Origin: Streptomyces sp. NBC_00094
Lineage (GTDB): Bacteria > Actinomycetota > Actinomycetes > Streptomycetales > Streptomycetaceae
DNA: 64,000 nucleotides
Direction: 5' to 3'
Assembly: GCF_026343125.1 (NCBI RefSeq)
Contig: NZ_JAPEMB010000001.1
Coordinates: 4,593,501 to 4,657,500, forward strand
Shown here: in pieces, positions 31,833 to 41,134 of the stretch
How positions within the stretch are numbered: position 1 is the first letter of the stretch
Layout of the letters: each line of letters begins with the position of its first letter
Notes under the pieces: generated by a model
What the model saw: only the letters and a program-made list of their open reading frames with translations
Database searches by the model: none
Told to the model about the DNA's origin: nothing
Program-made: the position numbers and the translations under genes

Positions 31833-32922
31833 ACGCCCAGGCCTCAGCGCCCGACTGAAACTCACCCTCAGCTACGCCGGATTCCTCGCCGTCGCCGGAG
31901 CTCTCCTGCTCGCCGTGGTGTGGGTGTTCGTGCTGCGCTACGTCCCCGACAACTCCCAGGGCCTTCTCGGGGTCTCGCCGAACCGCTACCTCCTCGTGCG
32001 CACCTTCGCCCCCGCCGCGGCCGCGGCGATGGTCTTCCTGCTCGTGTTCGGGCTCCTCGGGGGATGGATCCTCGCCGGCCGGATGCTCGCACCCCTCACG
32101 CGGATCACGGATGCGGCGCGGACGGCCGGGACCGGGTCGTTGTCCCACCGGATCCGTATGAAGGGCCGCCAGGACGAGTTCCGTGAACTCTCCGACGCGT
32201 TCGACGCGATGCTGGAACGACTCGAGTCCCACGTCGCCGAGCAGCAGCGGTTCGCCGCCAACGCCTCCCACGAGCTGCGCACCCCGCTGGCGATCTCGCG
32301 GACGCTCCTCGACGTCGCCCGCAAGGACCCCACAAAGGACCGGGGCGAACTCGTCGAACGCCTCCAGGCGGTCAACACGCGGGCGATCGACCTCACCGAG
32401 GCCCTCCTGCTGCTCAGCCGCGGGGACCGCGGAAGCTTCACCCGCGAGAGCGTGGACCTCTCCCTCCTCGCCGAAGAGGCCGCGGAAACGCTGCTTCCCT
32501 TCGCCGAGGAGCGCCGGATCACGCTCGACGTGACCGGCGGGGCGGCCTGGGCCGGCGGTTCCGCGGAGCTCCTGCTGCGAATGGTGACGAACCTCGTCCA
32601 GAACGCCGTCGTCCACAACCTCCCCGCCGACGGCACCGTGACGGTCCACACCGAGGCGCACGGCGACGCGAGCGTGCTGCGGGTCGAGAACACGGGCCGC
32701 CTGCTCCCACCGGAACTGGTGCCGACCCTCACCGAACCCTTCCGGCGCGGAACGGAACGCGTACGCACCGACGAGCACGCCGGCGTCGGCCTCGGCCTGG
32801 CCATCGTGCACAGCATCGTCCGTGCCCACGGCGGGACCCTCGACCTGTCCCCCCGCCCCACCGGCGGCCTCCGCGTCACGGTCCACCTCCCCGCCGCCTC
32901 TTTTCAAAGCAAGCATGCTTGA
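31825..32922 (+). CDS. Sensor histidine kinase, VanS-like
   Basis: A 365-residue kinase with TM helices at about 16-38 and 62-85 separated by a very short extracellular loop, then HAMP (GWILAGRMLAPLTRITDAAR). The H-box is FAANASHELRTPLAISRTLL, the N-box LVQNAVVHN and the G-box HAGVGLGLAIVHSI. The short sensor loop is like that of S. coelicolor VanS as I recall it. It is translationally coupled to the response regulator and should phosphorylate it. Confidence 0.88.
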   Translation: MPRRPGLSARLKLTLSYAGFLAVAGALLLAVVWVFVLRYVPDNSQGLLGVSPNRYLLVRTFAPAAAAAMVFLLVFGLLGGWILAGRMLAPLTRITDAARTAGTGSLSHRIRMKGRQDEFRELSDAFDAMLERLESHVAEQQRFAANASHELRTPLAISRTLLDVARKDPTKDRGELVERLQAVNTRAIDLTEALLLLSRGDRGSFTRESVDLSLLAEEAAETLLPFAEERRITLDVTGGAAWAGGSAELLLRMVTNLVQNAVVHNLPADGTVTVHTEAHGDASVLRVENTGRLLPPELVPTLTEPFRRGTERVRTDEHAGVGLGLAIVHSIVRAHGGTLDLSPRPTGGLRVTVHLPAASFQSKHA

Positions 32923-32927
32923 TTGTT
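32909..32927 (+). promoter_or_regulatory. Candidate TetR operator before the acyl-CoA carboxylase operon
   Basis: GCAAGCATGCTTGATTGTT, containing the perfect 12-bp palindrome CAAGCATGCTTG, lies 65 nt before TIGR03084. It matches 17 of 19 bases of the sequence at 42990-43008 before the acyl-CoA synthetase operon. It overlaps the 3' end of the histidine kinase gene. Confidence 0.65.
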
Positions 32928-32991
32928 TTCCGGTTCGCTGCCATGCTCCGGGACACGCCGCCGTGCCGTCGTGTCCCGAGGGGAGCGCCCC

Positions 32992-33780
32992 ATGTCCGAT
33001 CCCGCCGTCGTCCTCGACGACCTGCGCGAGGAGAGCGAAGAACTCGACGTCCTCGTACGTGAGTTGAGCGAGGAGCAGTGGGGTGCGCCGACCCCCGCGC
33101 CCGGCTGGACCATCGCCCATCAGATCGCCCACCTCGCCTGGACCGACCGGGCCGCCCTCCTCGCCGCGACCGACCCCGAGGCCTTCGCCGTCGAGGCGGG
33201 GAAGGCCCTCGCCGCCCCGGACCGGTTCGTCGACGAGGGCGCGGAGGAGGGGGCGAAGCTGCCGCCCGCCGAGCTTCTCGCCGGCTGGCGCGCCGGCCGC
33301 GAGCACCTCCAGGAGGCGCTGCGCGCGGTCCCGCCGGGTGCGCGTTTCCCCTGGTACGGGCCGCCCATGAGCGCCCCGGCCATGGCCACCGCCCGGCTGA
33401 TGGAGACCTGGGCGCACGCCCAGGACGTCGCCGACACCCTCGGAGTGGTCCGCACGCCGACCGCCCGGCTCCGGCACGTCGCCTGGATCGGCGTCCGCGC
33501 CCGCGACTACGCCTTCCTGGTGCGGGGGATCCCGGCACCCGCCGAGCCGTTCCGGGTGGAACTCGTCGGAGTGGGAGGGGAGTCGTGGGCGTACGGGCCC
33601 GAGGGCGCCGCCCAGGTCGTCACCGGCCCGGCTCTCGACTTCTGCCTCCTCGTCACCCAGCGCGTCCACCGCGACGACACCGCCCTCGTCGCACACGGCC
33701 CCGACGCCGAGCGCTGGCTCGCCATCGCCCAGGCCTTCGCCGGGCCGGCGGGCACCGGCCGCACTCCCGAGGGGGCGTAG
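32992..33780 (+). CDS. TIGR03084 family metal-binding protein
   Basis: A 262-residue DinB/maleylpyruvate-isomerase-like protein. The helix bundle starts with LREESEELDVLVRELSEEQW and GWTIAHQIAHLAWTDRAALL (metal His), with METWAHAQDVADTLGV as the later His/Asp site. It is the first gene of an operon; its stop overlaps the next start (TAGTG). In actinobacteria this family is regularly next to AtuA and acyl-CoA carboxylase genes; the exact reaction is unknown. Confidence 0.85.
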   Translation: MSDPAVVLDDLREESEELDVLVRELSEEQWGAPTPAPGWTIAHQIAHLAWTDRAALLAATDPEAFAVEAGKALAAPDRFVDEGAEEGAKLPPAELLAGWRAGREHLQEALRAVPPGARFPWYGPPMSAPAMATARLMETWAHAQDVADTLGVVRTPTARLRHVAWIGVRARDYAFLVRGIPAPAEPFRVELVGVGGESWAYGPEGAAQVVTGPALDFCLLVTQRVHRDDTALVAHGPDAERWLAIAQAFAGPAGTGRTPEGA

Positions 33781-35468
33781 TGGTCCTCCGCATCGGCAAC
33801 GCCTCCGGCTTCTACGGCGACCGTTTCGACGCCGTCCGCGAGATGCTCACCGGCGGCGAACTCGACGTCCTCACCGGCGACTACCTCGCCGAACTGACCA
33901 TGCTGATCCTCGGCCGCGACCAGCTCAAGGACCCGGCCGCCGGATACGCGAAGACCTTCCTGCGCCAGATGGAGGAGGGCCTCGGCCTCGCCCACGAGCG
34001 CGGGGTCCGGATCGTCACCAACGCGGGAGGCCTGAACCCCGCCGGGCTCGCGGACGCCCTGACCGCCCTCGCCGCGAAGCTCGGCCTGCCGACCCGGATC
34101 GCCCACGTCGACGGCGACCGACTCCCGCCGCGGGACGGCGTGTTGACGGCCAACGCCTACCTCGGCGGGGCCGGCATCGCCGCCTGTCTGGCGGCCGGAG
34201 CCGACGTCGTCGTCACCGGCCGGGTCACCGACGCCGCCCTCGTCACCGGGCCCGCGCAGTGGCACTTCGGCTGGGGCCCCGAGGAGTACGACAAGCTCGC
34301 CGGCGCCGTCGTCGCCGGTCACGTCCTGGAGTGCGGCACCCAGGCCACCGGCGGCAACTACGCCTTCTTCGCCGCACACGACCCGGCCGTCCTCCGCCGC
34401 CCCGGCTTCCCGCTCGCCGAGCTCCACGCCGACGGCAGCGCCGTCATCACCAAGCACCCCGGTACGGGCGGCCTCGTCGACGTCGGCACGGTCACGGCCC
34501 AGCTGCTGTACGAGACGGCCGGCGCCCGCTACCCCGGCCCCGATGTGACCGCCCGGCTCGACACCGTACGGCTCGGCCAGGAAGGCCCCGACCGGGTCCG
34601 GATCCAGGGGGTGACGGGCGAGGCGCCGCCGCCCACCCTCAAGGTCGGGCTCAACACGCTCGGCGGCTTCCGCAACGAGGTCGTCTTCGTCCTCACCGGA
34701 CTCGACATCGACGCCAAGGCCCGACTGGTCCGCGACCAGATCGAGGACGCCTTCGTGAGCGCCGACTCCCGCCCCGCCGAGGTCCGTTGGGAGCTCGCCC
34801 GCACCGACCGCGAGGACGCCCCCACGGAGGAGACCGCGAGCGCCCTGCTCCGCCTCGTCGTCCGCGACCCCTCCCCGGAGGCCGTCGGCCGCACCCTCAC
34901 GGGCGCCGCGATCGAACTCGCCCTCGCGAGCTACCCCGGCTTCCACGTCACCGCACCCCCCGGCAGGGGCGCCCCCTATGGCGTCTTCACCACCGCGTAC
35001 GTCCCCGCCGCCGAGGTCCCGCACACGGCCGTACTCCCGGACGGGACCCGCGTCCCCGTCCCCGTACCGCCCCGCACGACGGAGGAACCGGCACCCCTGC
35101 CCGACCCGGAGCTTCCGCCGCCGCTCCCGTACGACTCCACCCGCCGCGCCCCCCTCGGCCGGATCGCCGGAGCCCGCAGCGGCGACAAGGGCGGCGACGC
35201 CAACGTCGGCGTCTGGGCCCGTACGGAGGAGGAGTGGCGCTGGCTCGCGCACACGCTCACCGTGGAGAAGTTCCGCGAACTCCTGCCGGAGACCGCCGAC
35301 TTGACCGTCGTACGGCATGTCCTTCCCCGCCTCCGGTCCCTCAACTTCACCGTCGCCGGAATCCTCGGCGAAGGCGTCGCCTCCCAGGCCCGCTTCGACC
35401 CCCAGGCCAAGGCCCTCGGCGAGTGGCTCCGCTCCCGGCACCTGGACATACCGGAGGTACTGCTGTGA
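33780..35468 (+). CDS. Acyclic terpene utilisation AtuA family protein (DUF1446)
   Basis: A 562-residue protein. The AtuA domain covers about residues 1-430 (IGNASGFYGDRFDAVREMLT, VTNAGGLNPAGLADALTALA, VVTGRVTDAALVTGPAQWHF), and a C-terminal AtuA-like domain holds LGRIAGARSGDKGGDANVGV. In Pseudomonas AtuA works in citronellol/geranyl-CoA degradation. The GTG overlaps the previous stop, and the next gene overlaps by GTGA. It probably belongs to a branched acyl-CoA breakdown route, not necessarily terpenes. Confidence 0.87.
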   Translation: MVLRIGNASGFYGDRFDAVREMLTGGELDVLTGDYLAELTMLILGRDQLKDPAAGYAKTFLRQMEEGLGLAHERGVRIVTNAGGLNPAGLADALTALAAKLGLPTRIAHVDGDRLPPRDGVLTANAYLGGAGIAACLAAGADVVVTGRVTDAALVTGPAQWHFGWGPEEYDKLAGAVVAGHVLECGTQATGGNYAFFAAHDPAVLRRPGFPLAELHADGSAVITKHPGTGGLVDVGTVTAQLLYETAGARYPGPDVTARLDTVRLGQEGPDRVRIQGVTGEAPPPTLKVGLNTLGGFRNEVVFVLTGLDIDAKARLVRDQIEDAFVSADSRPAEVRWELARTDREDAPTEETASALLRLVVRDPSPEAVGRTLTGAAIELALASYPGFHVTAPPGRGAPYGVFTTAYVPAAEVPHTAVLPDGTRVPVPVPPRTTEEPAPLPDPELPPPLPYDSTRRAPLGRIAGARSGDKGGDANVGVWARTEEEWRWLAHTLTVEKFRELLPETADLTVVRHVLPRLRSLNFTVAGILGEGVASQARFDPQAKALGEWLRSRHLDIPEVLL

Positions 35469-37063
35469 CCGTCCTCGCCTCCGCCCTCGACACCGGCGGA
35501 CCCGAGTACCGAGACAACCGCTCCTCGATGCTGGACAGGCTCGGCGCCCTGGAAGCCGAGCACGCCAAGGCCCTCGCGGGAGGCGGCGAGAAGTACACGG
35601 CCCGGCACCGCAAGCGCGGCAAACTCCTGGCCCGCGAGCGCATCGAGCTGCTCGTCGACCCCGACTCGCCGTTCCTCGAACTGTCCCCGCTCGCCGCCTG
35701 GGGCAGCGACTACCAGGTGGGCGCGTCGCTCGTCACCGGCATCGGGGTCGTCGAGGGCGTCGAGTGCCTGATCACGGCCAACGACCCCACCGTGCGCGGC
35801 GGCGCCTCCAACCCGTGGACGCTGAAGAAGGCCCTGCGGGCCAACGAGATCGCGTTCGCCAACCGGCTGCCCGTCGTCTCGCTCGTCGAGTCCGGCGGCG
35901 CCGACCTCCCCTCCCAGAAGGAGATCTTCATCCCCGGCGGGGCGCTCTTCCGCGACCTCACCCGCCTCTCCGCCGCCGGTATCCCCACCGTCGCGGTCGT
36001 CTTCGGCAACTCGACGGCCGGCGGCGCCTACGTCCCCGGCATGTCCGACCACACCGTGATGATCAAGGAGCGGTCGAAGGTCTTCCTCGGCGGCCCGCCG
36101 CTCGTGAAGATGGCGACGGGGGAGGAGAGCGACGACGAGTCCCTCGGCGGCGCCGAGATGCACGCCAGGACGTCCGGTCTCGCCGACCACTACGCCGTCG
36201 ACGAGGCCGACGCGATCCGCCAGGCCCGCCGGATCATCGCCCGCCTCAACCACCGCAAGGCGCACGCCGATCCGACGCTCGCGGCGCCCCCCAAGTACGA
36301 CGAGGACGAACTCCTCGGGATCGTCCCCGGCGACCTCAAGACGCCCTTCGACCCGCGCGAGGTGATCGCCAGGATCGTCGACGGCTCCGACTTCGACGAG
36401 TTCAAGCCGCTGTACGGGCCGTCGCTCACGACCGGGTGGGCGAGCCTGCACGGCTACCCCGTCGGCATCCTCGCCAACGCGCAGGGCGTCCTCTTCAGCG
36501 CCGAGTCGCAGAAGGCCGCGCAGTTCATCCAGCTCGCCAACCAGCGCGACATCCCGCTCCTCTTCCTCCACAACACCACCGGCTACATGGTCGGCAAGGA
36601 GTACGAGCAGGGCGGCATCATCAAGCACGGCGCGATGATGATCAACGCGGTCGCGAACTCGCGCGTCCCGCACCTCTCGGTGCTGATGGGCGCCTCGTAC
36701 GGCGCCGGGCACTACGGCATGTGCGGCCGGGCGTACGATCCCCGCTTCCTCTTCGCCTGGCCGAGCGCGAAGTCCGCCGTCATGGGCCCGCAGCAGCTCG
36801 CCGGCGTCCTGTCGATCGTGGCGCGCGCGAGCGCGGCGGCGAAGGGACAGCCGTACGACGACGACGCCGACGCGGGGCTCCGCGCCCTCGTCGAGGCACA
36901 GATCGAGTCGGAGTCCCTCCCGATGTTCCTCTCGGGGCGGCTGTACGACGACGGGGTCATCGACCCCCGCGACACGCGCACGGTCCTCGGGCTGTGCCTG
37001 TCCGCGATCCACACGGCACCGGTCGAGGGCGCGCGCGGCGGCTTCGGCGTCTTCCGGATGTGA
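35465..37063 (+). CDS. Acyl-CoA carboxylase carboxyltransferase subunit
   Basis: A 532-residue two-domain crotonase-fold protein of the MccB/LiuB/AtuC branch. VESGGADLPSQKEIFIPGGA and GNSTAGGAYVPGMSDHTVMI (N-terminal, CoA/carboxybiotin oxyanion site) and LHNTTGYMVGKEYEQGGIIK and LMGASYGAGHYGMCGRAYDP (C-terminal) are diagnostic. It moves carboxyl from biotin to a branched enoyl-CoA such as 3-methylcrotonyl- or geranyl-CoA. Together with the next gene it makes a complete carboxylase. Confidence 0.92.
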   Translation: MTVLASALDTGGPEYRDNRSSMLDRLGALEAEHAKALAGGGEKYTARHRKRGKLLARERIELLVDPDSPFLELSPLAAWGSDYQVGASLVTGIGVVEGVECLITANDPTVRGGASNPWTLKKALRANEIAFANRLPVVSLVESGGADLPSQKEIFIPGGALFRDLTRLSAAGIPTVAVVFGNSTAGGAYVPGMSDHTVMIKERSKVFLGGPPLVKMATGEESDDESLGGAEMHARTSGLADHYAVDEADAIRQARRIIARLNHRKAHADPTLAAPPKYDEDELLGIVPGDLKTPFDPREVIARIVDGSDFDEFKPLYGPSLTTGWASLHGYPVGILANAQGVLFSAESQKAAQFIQLANQRDIPLLFLHNTTGYMVGKEYEQGGIIKHGAMMINAVANSRVPHLSVLMGASYGAGHYGMCGRAYDPRFLFAWPSAKSAVMGPQQLAGVLSIVARASAAAKGQPYDDDADAGLRALVEAQIESESLPMFLSGRLYDDGVIDPRDTRTVLGLCLSAIHTAPVEGARGGFGVFRM

Positions 37064-37070
37064 GGCCCTG

Positions 37071-39011
37071 ATGATCACCTCGACCGTACCCACGTCGACG
37101 GCACCCCCCTCCGTCGAACCGATCTCCACCATCCTGGTCGCGAACCGGGGCGAGATCGCCTGCCGGGTCTTCCGCACCTGCCGTGACCTGGGCATCTCCA
37201 CCGTCGCCGTCCACTCCGACGCGGATGCCGACGCCCTGCACGTCCGGGAGGCCGACGCGGCCGTACGCCTGCCGGGGTCGGCGCCCTCGGAGACGTACCT
37301 GCGCGGCGACCTGATCGTGAAGGCCGCGCTCGCGGCGGGCGCCGACGCCGTCCACCCCGGCTACGGCTTCCTCTCCGAGAACGCCGACTTCGCGCGGGCC
37401 GTGACCGACGCGGGCCTCGTCTGGATCGGCCCGCCGCCCGAGGCGATCGAGGCGATGGCCTCGAAGACCCGGGCGAAGGAGCTCCTGCGCGTCCCGCCGC
37501 TCACCGACGTCACCGAGGCGGACCTGCCGGTCCTCGTGAAGGCGGCGGCGGGCGGCGGCGGGCGCGGGATGCGGATCGTCCGCGAACTAGCCGAGCTGGA
37601 AGGTGCGTTGAAGGCGGCCTCCGCCGAGGCGGCGAGCGCCTTCGGGGACGGCGAGGTGTTCGTCGAGCGGTACGTGGAGGACGGCCGGCACGTGGAGGTG
37701 CAGGTCCTCGCCGACCGGCACGGCGGCGTGTGGGTGATCGGCTCCCGCGACTGCTCGCTGCAGCGCCGCCACCAGAAGGTGATCGAGGAGAGCCCCGCAC
37801 CCGGCTTCCCCGACGACTTCCTGTACGAGCTCCACGAGTCGGCGATGGACGCCGCCAGGGCGGTCGGCTACGTGGGCGCGGGGACGGTCGAGTTCCTCGT
37901 CGACGGCGGCACCGCGCACTTCCTGGAGATGAACACCCGGCTCCAGGTCGAGCACCCGGTGACCGAGGAGGTGTACGGCATCGACCTCGTCGCCCTCCAG
38001 ATCGCCGTCGCCGAGGGCGCCCCGCTCCCCGCGGGCCCGATCGCGGCGAGCGGGCACGCCGTCGAGGCCCGGCTCTACGCGGAGGACCCGGCCACGGGCT
38101 GGACCCCGCAGGCGGGCGTCCTGCACCGCCTGGAGTTCCCCACCGGGCCCGGCGTCCGCGTCGACACCGGATACGCCTCCGGTGACACCGTGCCGGTGCA
38201 CTACGACTCCATGCTCGCGAAGGTCGTCGCGCACGCCCCGACCCGCGCCGAGGCCGTACGCAAGCTCGCCCACGCCCTTGAGCGGGCGGTCATCCACGGG
38301 CCCGCCACCAACCGGGACCTGCTCGTCGCCTCGCTGCGGCACCCCGACTTCCGGAACACCGGCCGACTCGGCACCGGCTTCTACGACCGGAACCTGGACG
38401 CGCTGTCCGGCCCCCGGGACGGCGAGGAGTACGCGGCCGTCGCCGCCGCGCTCGCGGACGCCGCCGGGGCGGGCGGAAGGTTCGGCGGGTGGCGGAACCT
38501 CCCCTCGCAGGACCAGGCCAAGACGTACGGGGAACACGAGGTCCGCTACCGCCCGACCCGGGGCGGCGGCTACGAGGTCTCGGCCCCCGAGGGCGTCCGG
38601 GTCGTGTCGGCCGCCCCCGACCGCGTACGGCTCGAAGTCGCCGGAGTCGTACGGGACGTCGACGTCACGGCGTACGAGGACGGCACCGTCCACGTCGGCC
38701 CCCACCGGCTCACCGCCCGCCCCCGCTTCCCCGACCCCGCCGACCAGCGGGAACCCGGCTCCCTGCTCGCCCCCATGCCCGGCACCGTCGTCCGGGTCGC
38801 GGACGGGCTCGCCGTCGGCGACCGGGTCACCGCCGGACAGCCGCTCCTCTGGCTGGAGGCCATGAAGATGGAGCACCGCGTCACCGCTCCCGCTTCCGGC
38901 ACGCTCACCGCGCTCCACGCCGCCCCCGGCCGCCAGGTCGAGGTCGGCGCCCTGCTCGCCGTCGTACAGGCAGACGTCTCGACCGAAGCACAGGAGGACC
39001 AGACAGCATGA
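37071..39011 (+). CDS. Acyl-CoA carboxylase biotin carboxylase/BCCP subunit
   Basis: 646 residues: biotin carboxylase (ILVANRGEIACRVFRTCRDL, VHPGYGFLSENADFA, ATP-grasp AAAGGGGRGMRIVRE, LQVEHPVTEEVYGIDLV) and a C-terminal biotinyl domain with EAMKMEH (biotin Lys about 602). ATP-dependent carboxylation of biotin precedes transfer by the preceding gene's product. The segment between KTRAKELLR and LPVLVKA looks shorter than in relatives, which may be a small deletion. It starts 7 nt after the carboxyltransferase stop. Confidence 0.92.
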   Translation: MITSTVPTSTAPPSVEPISTILVANRGEIACRVFRTCRDLGISTVAVHSDADADALHVREADAAVRLPGSAPSETYLRGDLIVKAALAAGADAVHPGYGFLSENADFARAVTDAGLVWIGPPPEAIEAMASKTRAKELLRVPPLTDVTEADLPVLVKAAAGGGGRGMRIVRELAELEGALKAASAEAASAFGDGEVFVERYVEDGRHVEVQVLADRHGGVWVIGSRDCSLQRRHQKVIEESPAPGFPDDFLYELHESAMDAARAVGYVGAGTVEFLVDGGTAHFLEMNTRLQVEHPVTEEVYGIDLVALQIAVAEGAPLPAGPIAASGHAVEARLYAEDPATGWTPQAGVLHRLEFPTGPGVRVDTGYASGDTVPVHYDSMLAKVVAHAPTRAEAVRKLAHALERAVIHGPATNRDLLVASLRHPDFRNTGRLGTGFYDRNLDALSGPRDGEEYAAVAAALADAAGAGGRFGGWRNLPSQDQAKTYGEHEVRYRPTRGGGYEVSAPEGVRVVSAAPDRVRLEVAGVVRDVDVTAYEDGTVHVGPHRLTARPRFPDPADQREPGSLLAPMPGTVVRVADGLAVGDRVTAGQPLLWLEAMKMEHRVTAPASGTLTALHAAPGRQVEVGALLAVVQADVSTEAQEDQTA

Positions 39012-40141
39012 GCACCCTCATCGACTCCCCGGAACACACCGCCCTCCGAGCCGCCGTCTCCGCGCTCGGCCACCGCCACGGCCCCGGCTTCGACCGGGCC
39101 GCCCTGTGGGCCGAGGCGGGCAAGCTCGGCTACCTCGGGGTGAACCTGCCCGAGGAGTACGGCGGCGGGGGCGGCGGCATGGCCGAGCTGTCGATCGTCC
39201 TGGAGGAGGCCGGCGCCGCCGGGGCCCCGCTCCTCATGATGGTCGTCTCGCCCGCGATCTGCGGCACGGTCATCGCGCGCTTCGGCACGGAGGAGCAGAA
39301 GCGGGCCTGGCTCCCGGGCCTCGCGGACGGCTCCCGGACCATGGCGTTCGGGATCACGGAGCCCGACGCGGGCTCCAACTCGCACCGCATCACGACCACC
39401 GCGACCCGCACCGAGGACGGCTGGGTCCTCAACGGCCGGAAGGTCTTCGTCTCGGGCGTCGACATCGCCGACGCGACGCTCATCGTGGGCCGCACCTCGG
39501 ACGCCCGCACGGGCAACCTGAAGCCCTGCCTCTTCATCGTGGACCGGGATGCCCCCGGCTTCGAGCGGCGCCACATCGAGATGGAACTCGACGCGAACGA
39601 GAAGCAGTTCGAGCTGACGCTCGACGACGTGCACCTGCCCGCCGACGCGCTGGTCGGCGACGAGGACGCGGGCCTGCTCCAGCTCTTCGCGGGGCTCAAC
39701 CCGGAACGGATCATGACGGCCGCGTTCGCGATCGGCATGGGCCGGTACGCGCTCGCGCGGGCCGTGGCGTACGCGAAGGAGCGCCAGGTCTGGAAGGCCC
39801 CGATCGGTGCCCACCAGGCCGTCGCGCACCCCCTCGCGCAGGCCCACATCGAGCTCGAACTGGCCCGGCTGATGATGGCGAAGGCGGCCCATCTCTACGA
39901 CGCGGGCGACGACATGGGCGCGGGCGAGGCCGCCAACATGGCCAAGTACGCGGCGGCCGAGGCCTGTGTGAAGGCCGTCGACCAGGCCGTCCACACCCTC
40001 GGCGGCAACGGCCTCACGAAGGAGTTCGGCCTCGCCCGCCTGGTCACGGCGGCCCGGGTGGCCCGGATCGCCCCGGTCAGCCGGGAGATGATCCTGAACT
40101 TCGTGTCGCACCAGACGCTGGGTCTCCCCAAGTCGTACTGA
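39008..40141 (+). CDS. Acyl-CoA dehydrogenase
   Basis: A 377-residue flavoprotein with LGVNLPEEYGGGGGGMAELS (N-terminal helical domain), FGITEPDAGSNSHRITTTAT (FAD/substrate beta domain) and ERQVWKAPIGAHQAVAHPLA, HTLGGNGLTKEFGLARLV (C-terminal domain). It introduces an alpha-beta double bond into an acyl-CoA, giving the substrate for the carboxylase. The ATG overlaps the previous stop (ATGA). It is the last gene of the operon. Confidence 0.9.
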   Translation: MSTLIDSPEHTALRAAVSALGHRHGPGFDRAALWAEAGKLGYLGVNLPEEYGGGGGGMAELSIVLEEAGAAGAPLLMMVVSPAICGTVIARFGTEEQKRAWLPGLADGSRTMAFGITEPDAGSNSHRITTTATRTEDGWVLNGRKVFVSGVDIADATLIVGRTSDARTGNLKPCLFIVDRDAPGFERRHIEMELDANEKQFELTLDDVHLPADALVGDEDAGLLQLFAGLNPERIMTAAFAIGMGRYALARAVAYAKERQVWKAPIGAHQAVAHPLAQAHIELELARLMMAKAAHLYDAGDDMGAGEAANMAKYAAAEACVKAVDQAVHTLGGNGLTKEFGLARLVTAARVARIAPVSREMILNFVSHQTLGLPKSY

Positions 40142-40251
40142 TGGACGAGGCAGCCGCGACGGCGGCGCCGGGATCCGACTCGCCGTCGCCGTCGCCGTCG
40201 CCGCTGCCGCCGTCGCTGTCGTGCCGGCCGCGGAACGGTCCTTGCTGACCC

Positions 40252-41124
40252 CTACGTGTCGAGCCAGACCCTGGGGCCGCCCAGGTCGTACTCGACCCTC
40301 TCGCGATCGTCGACGGCCTTCTCGGGCAGAGCGCAGACCTCGTCGATCCACTGGCGGACCTTCGCCTCGAAGTCCACGTGGCCGACCTCGTGGTGGGCGG
40401 CCACGTAGCGCAGGGCGGGCGGCTTCTGCCACCAGTCCTTCTGGGTCAGGCCGGACCTGCGGACGTAGATCTCGGCACCGACCGCGTTGGAGTGGAAGTA
40501 CAGCTCCAGGTTCTGCGGGCGGCCCGCCTCCGACGCGGCCAGGGTGGCGACGAGTCGGAAGCCCTGCCGCAGGTAGAGGATCTGGCGCTCGCTGCGCGGG
40601 ATGTAGTCGTCGTCGATCTGTGCGCTCCGGCAGGTGTACCCCGCGGCCGCGAACGCGTCGAGGACGGTCTCGTGCAGCGGCGTCGCGCCGATGCGCACCG
40701 GGTCGCTGTCCGTCCGGTCCTCGATCCCGTCGGCATCGACCTCGGTGTACATCGCCAGCCGCACCCCGTCGAGCGGCTTCCCGCGCACCTCGGAGACCGG
40801 GGTCTCCCATCGCAGCCGGAACCGGAGGGGCACGCGCACCTCCTGGCCCTTCCCGACGGTGAAGTGATTGGTCACGGGGAAGTGGGCGATGGTGTCGCCC
40901 GTATCCGTGTCGACCGTGTCGCTCTTGCCGACGGCGGCCGACGCGTTGGCCACGAGCTTCGCGTTGACGGTCCGCACCCGCACGTCCCGGTCGCCCGCCC
41001 GCAGGACGACCTCCCCGCGCAGGATCCCGCCGGGGAGGAGTGTCTCCTCCGACAGGACGGTGTCGAGCTCCAGCGGTATCCCGCCGCTTGCCTTGCTGCT
41101 GCCGAGCAGTCTTTTGAACACCAT
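40252..41124 (-). CDS. Sporulation protein Spo0M-like (arrestin fold)
   Basis: A 290-residue protein with MVFKRLLGSSKASGGIPLEL, LLPGGILRGEVVLRAGDRDV and HFTVGKGQEVRVPLRFRLRW, which match the Spo0M arrestin-like N-terminal domain; the C-terminal half (FHSNAVGAEIYVRRSGL, HHEVGHVDFEAKVRQWIDEV) is also typical. In Bacillus Spo0M affects sporulation control; in Streptomyces the role is unknown. The start at 41124 is only 11 nt from the MITE, whose insertion may have changed its promoter. Confidence 0.82.
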   Translation of the reverse strand: MVFKRLLGSSKASGGIPLELDTVLSEETLLPGGILRGEVVLRAGDRDVRVRTVNAKLVANASAAVGKSDTVDTDTGDTIAHFPVTNHFTVGKGQEVRVPLRFRLRWETPVSEVRGKPLDGVRLAMYTEVDADGIEDRTDSDPVRIGATPLHETVLDAFAAAGYTCRSAQIDDDYIPRSERQILYLRQGFRLVATLAASEAGRPQNLELYFHSNAVGAEIYVRRSGLTQKDWWQKPPALRYVAAHHEVGHVDFEAKVRQWIDEVCALPEKAVDDRERVEYDLGGPRVWLDT

Positions 41125-41134
41125 GGGCGCAGGA

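Noticed and set aside
33780..40141. Secondary-metabolite (polyketide) carboxylase cluster
   Set aside because: The order TIGR03084-AtuA-carboxyltransferase-biotin carboxylase-acyl-CoA dehydrogenase is catabolic; no synthase or tailoring genes accompany it.
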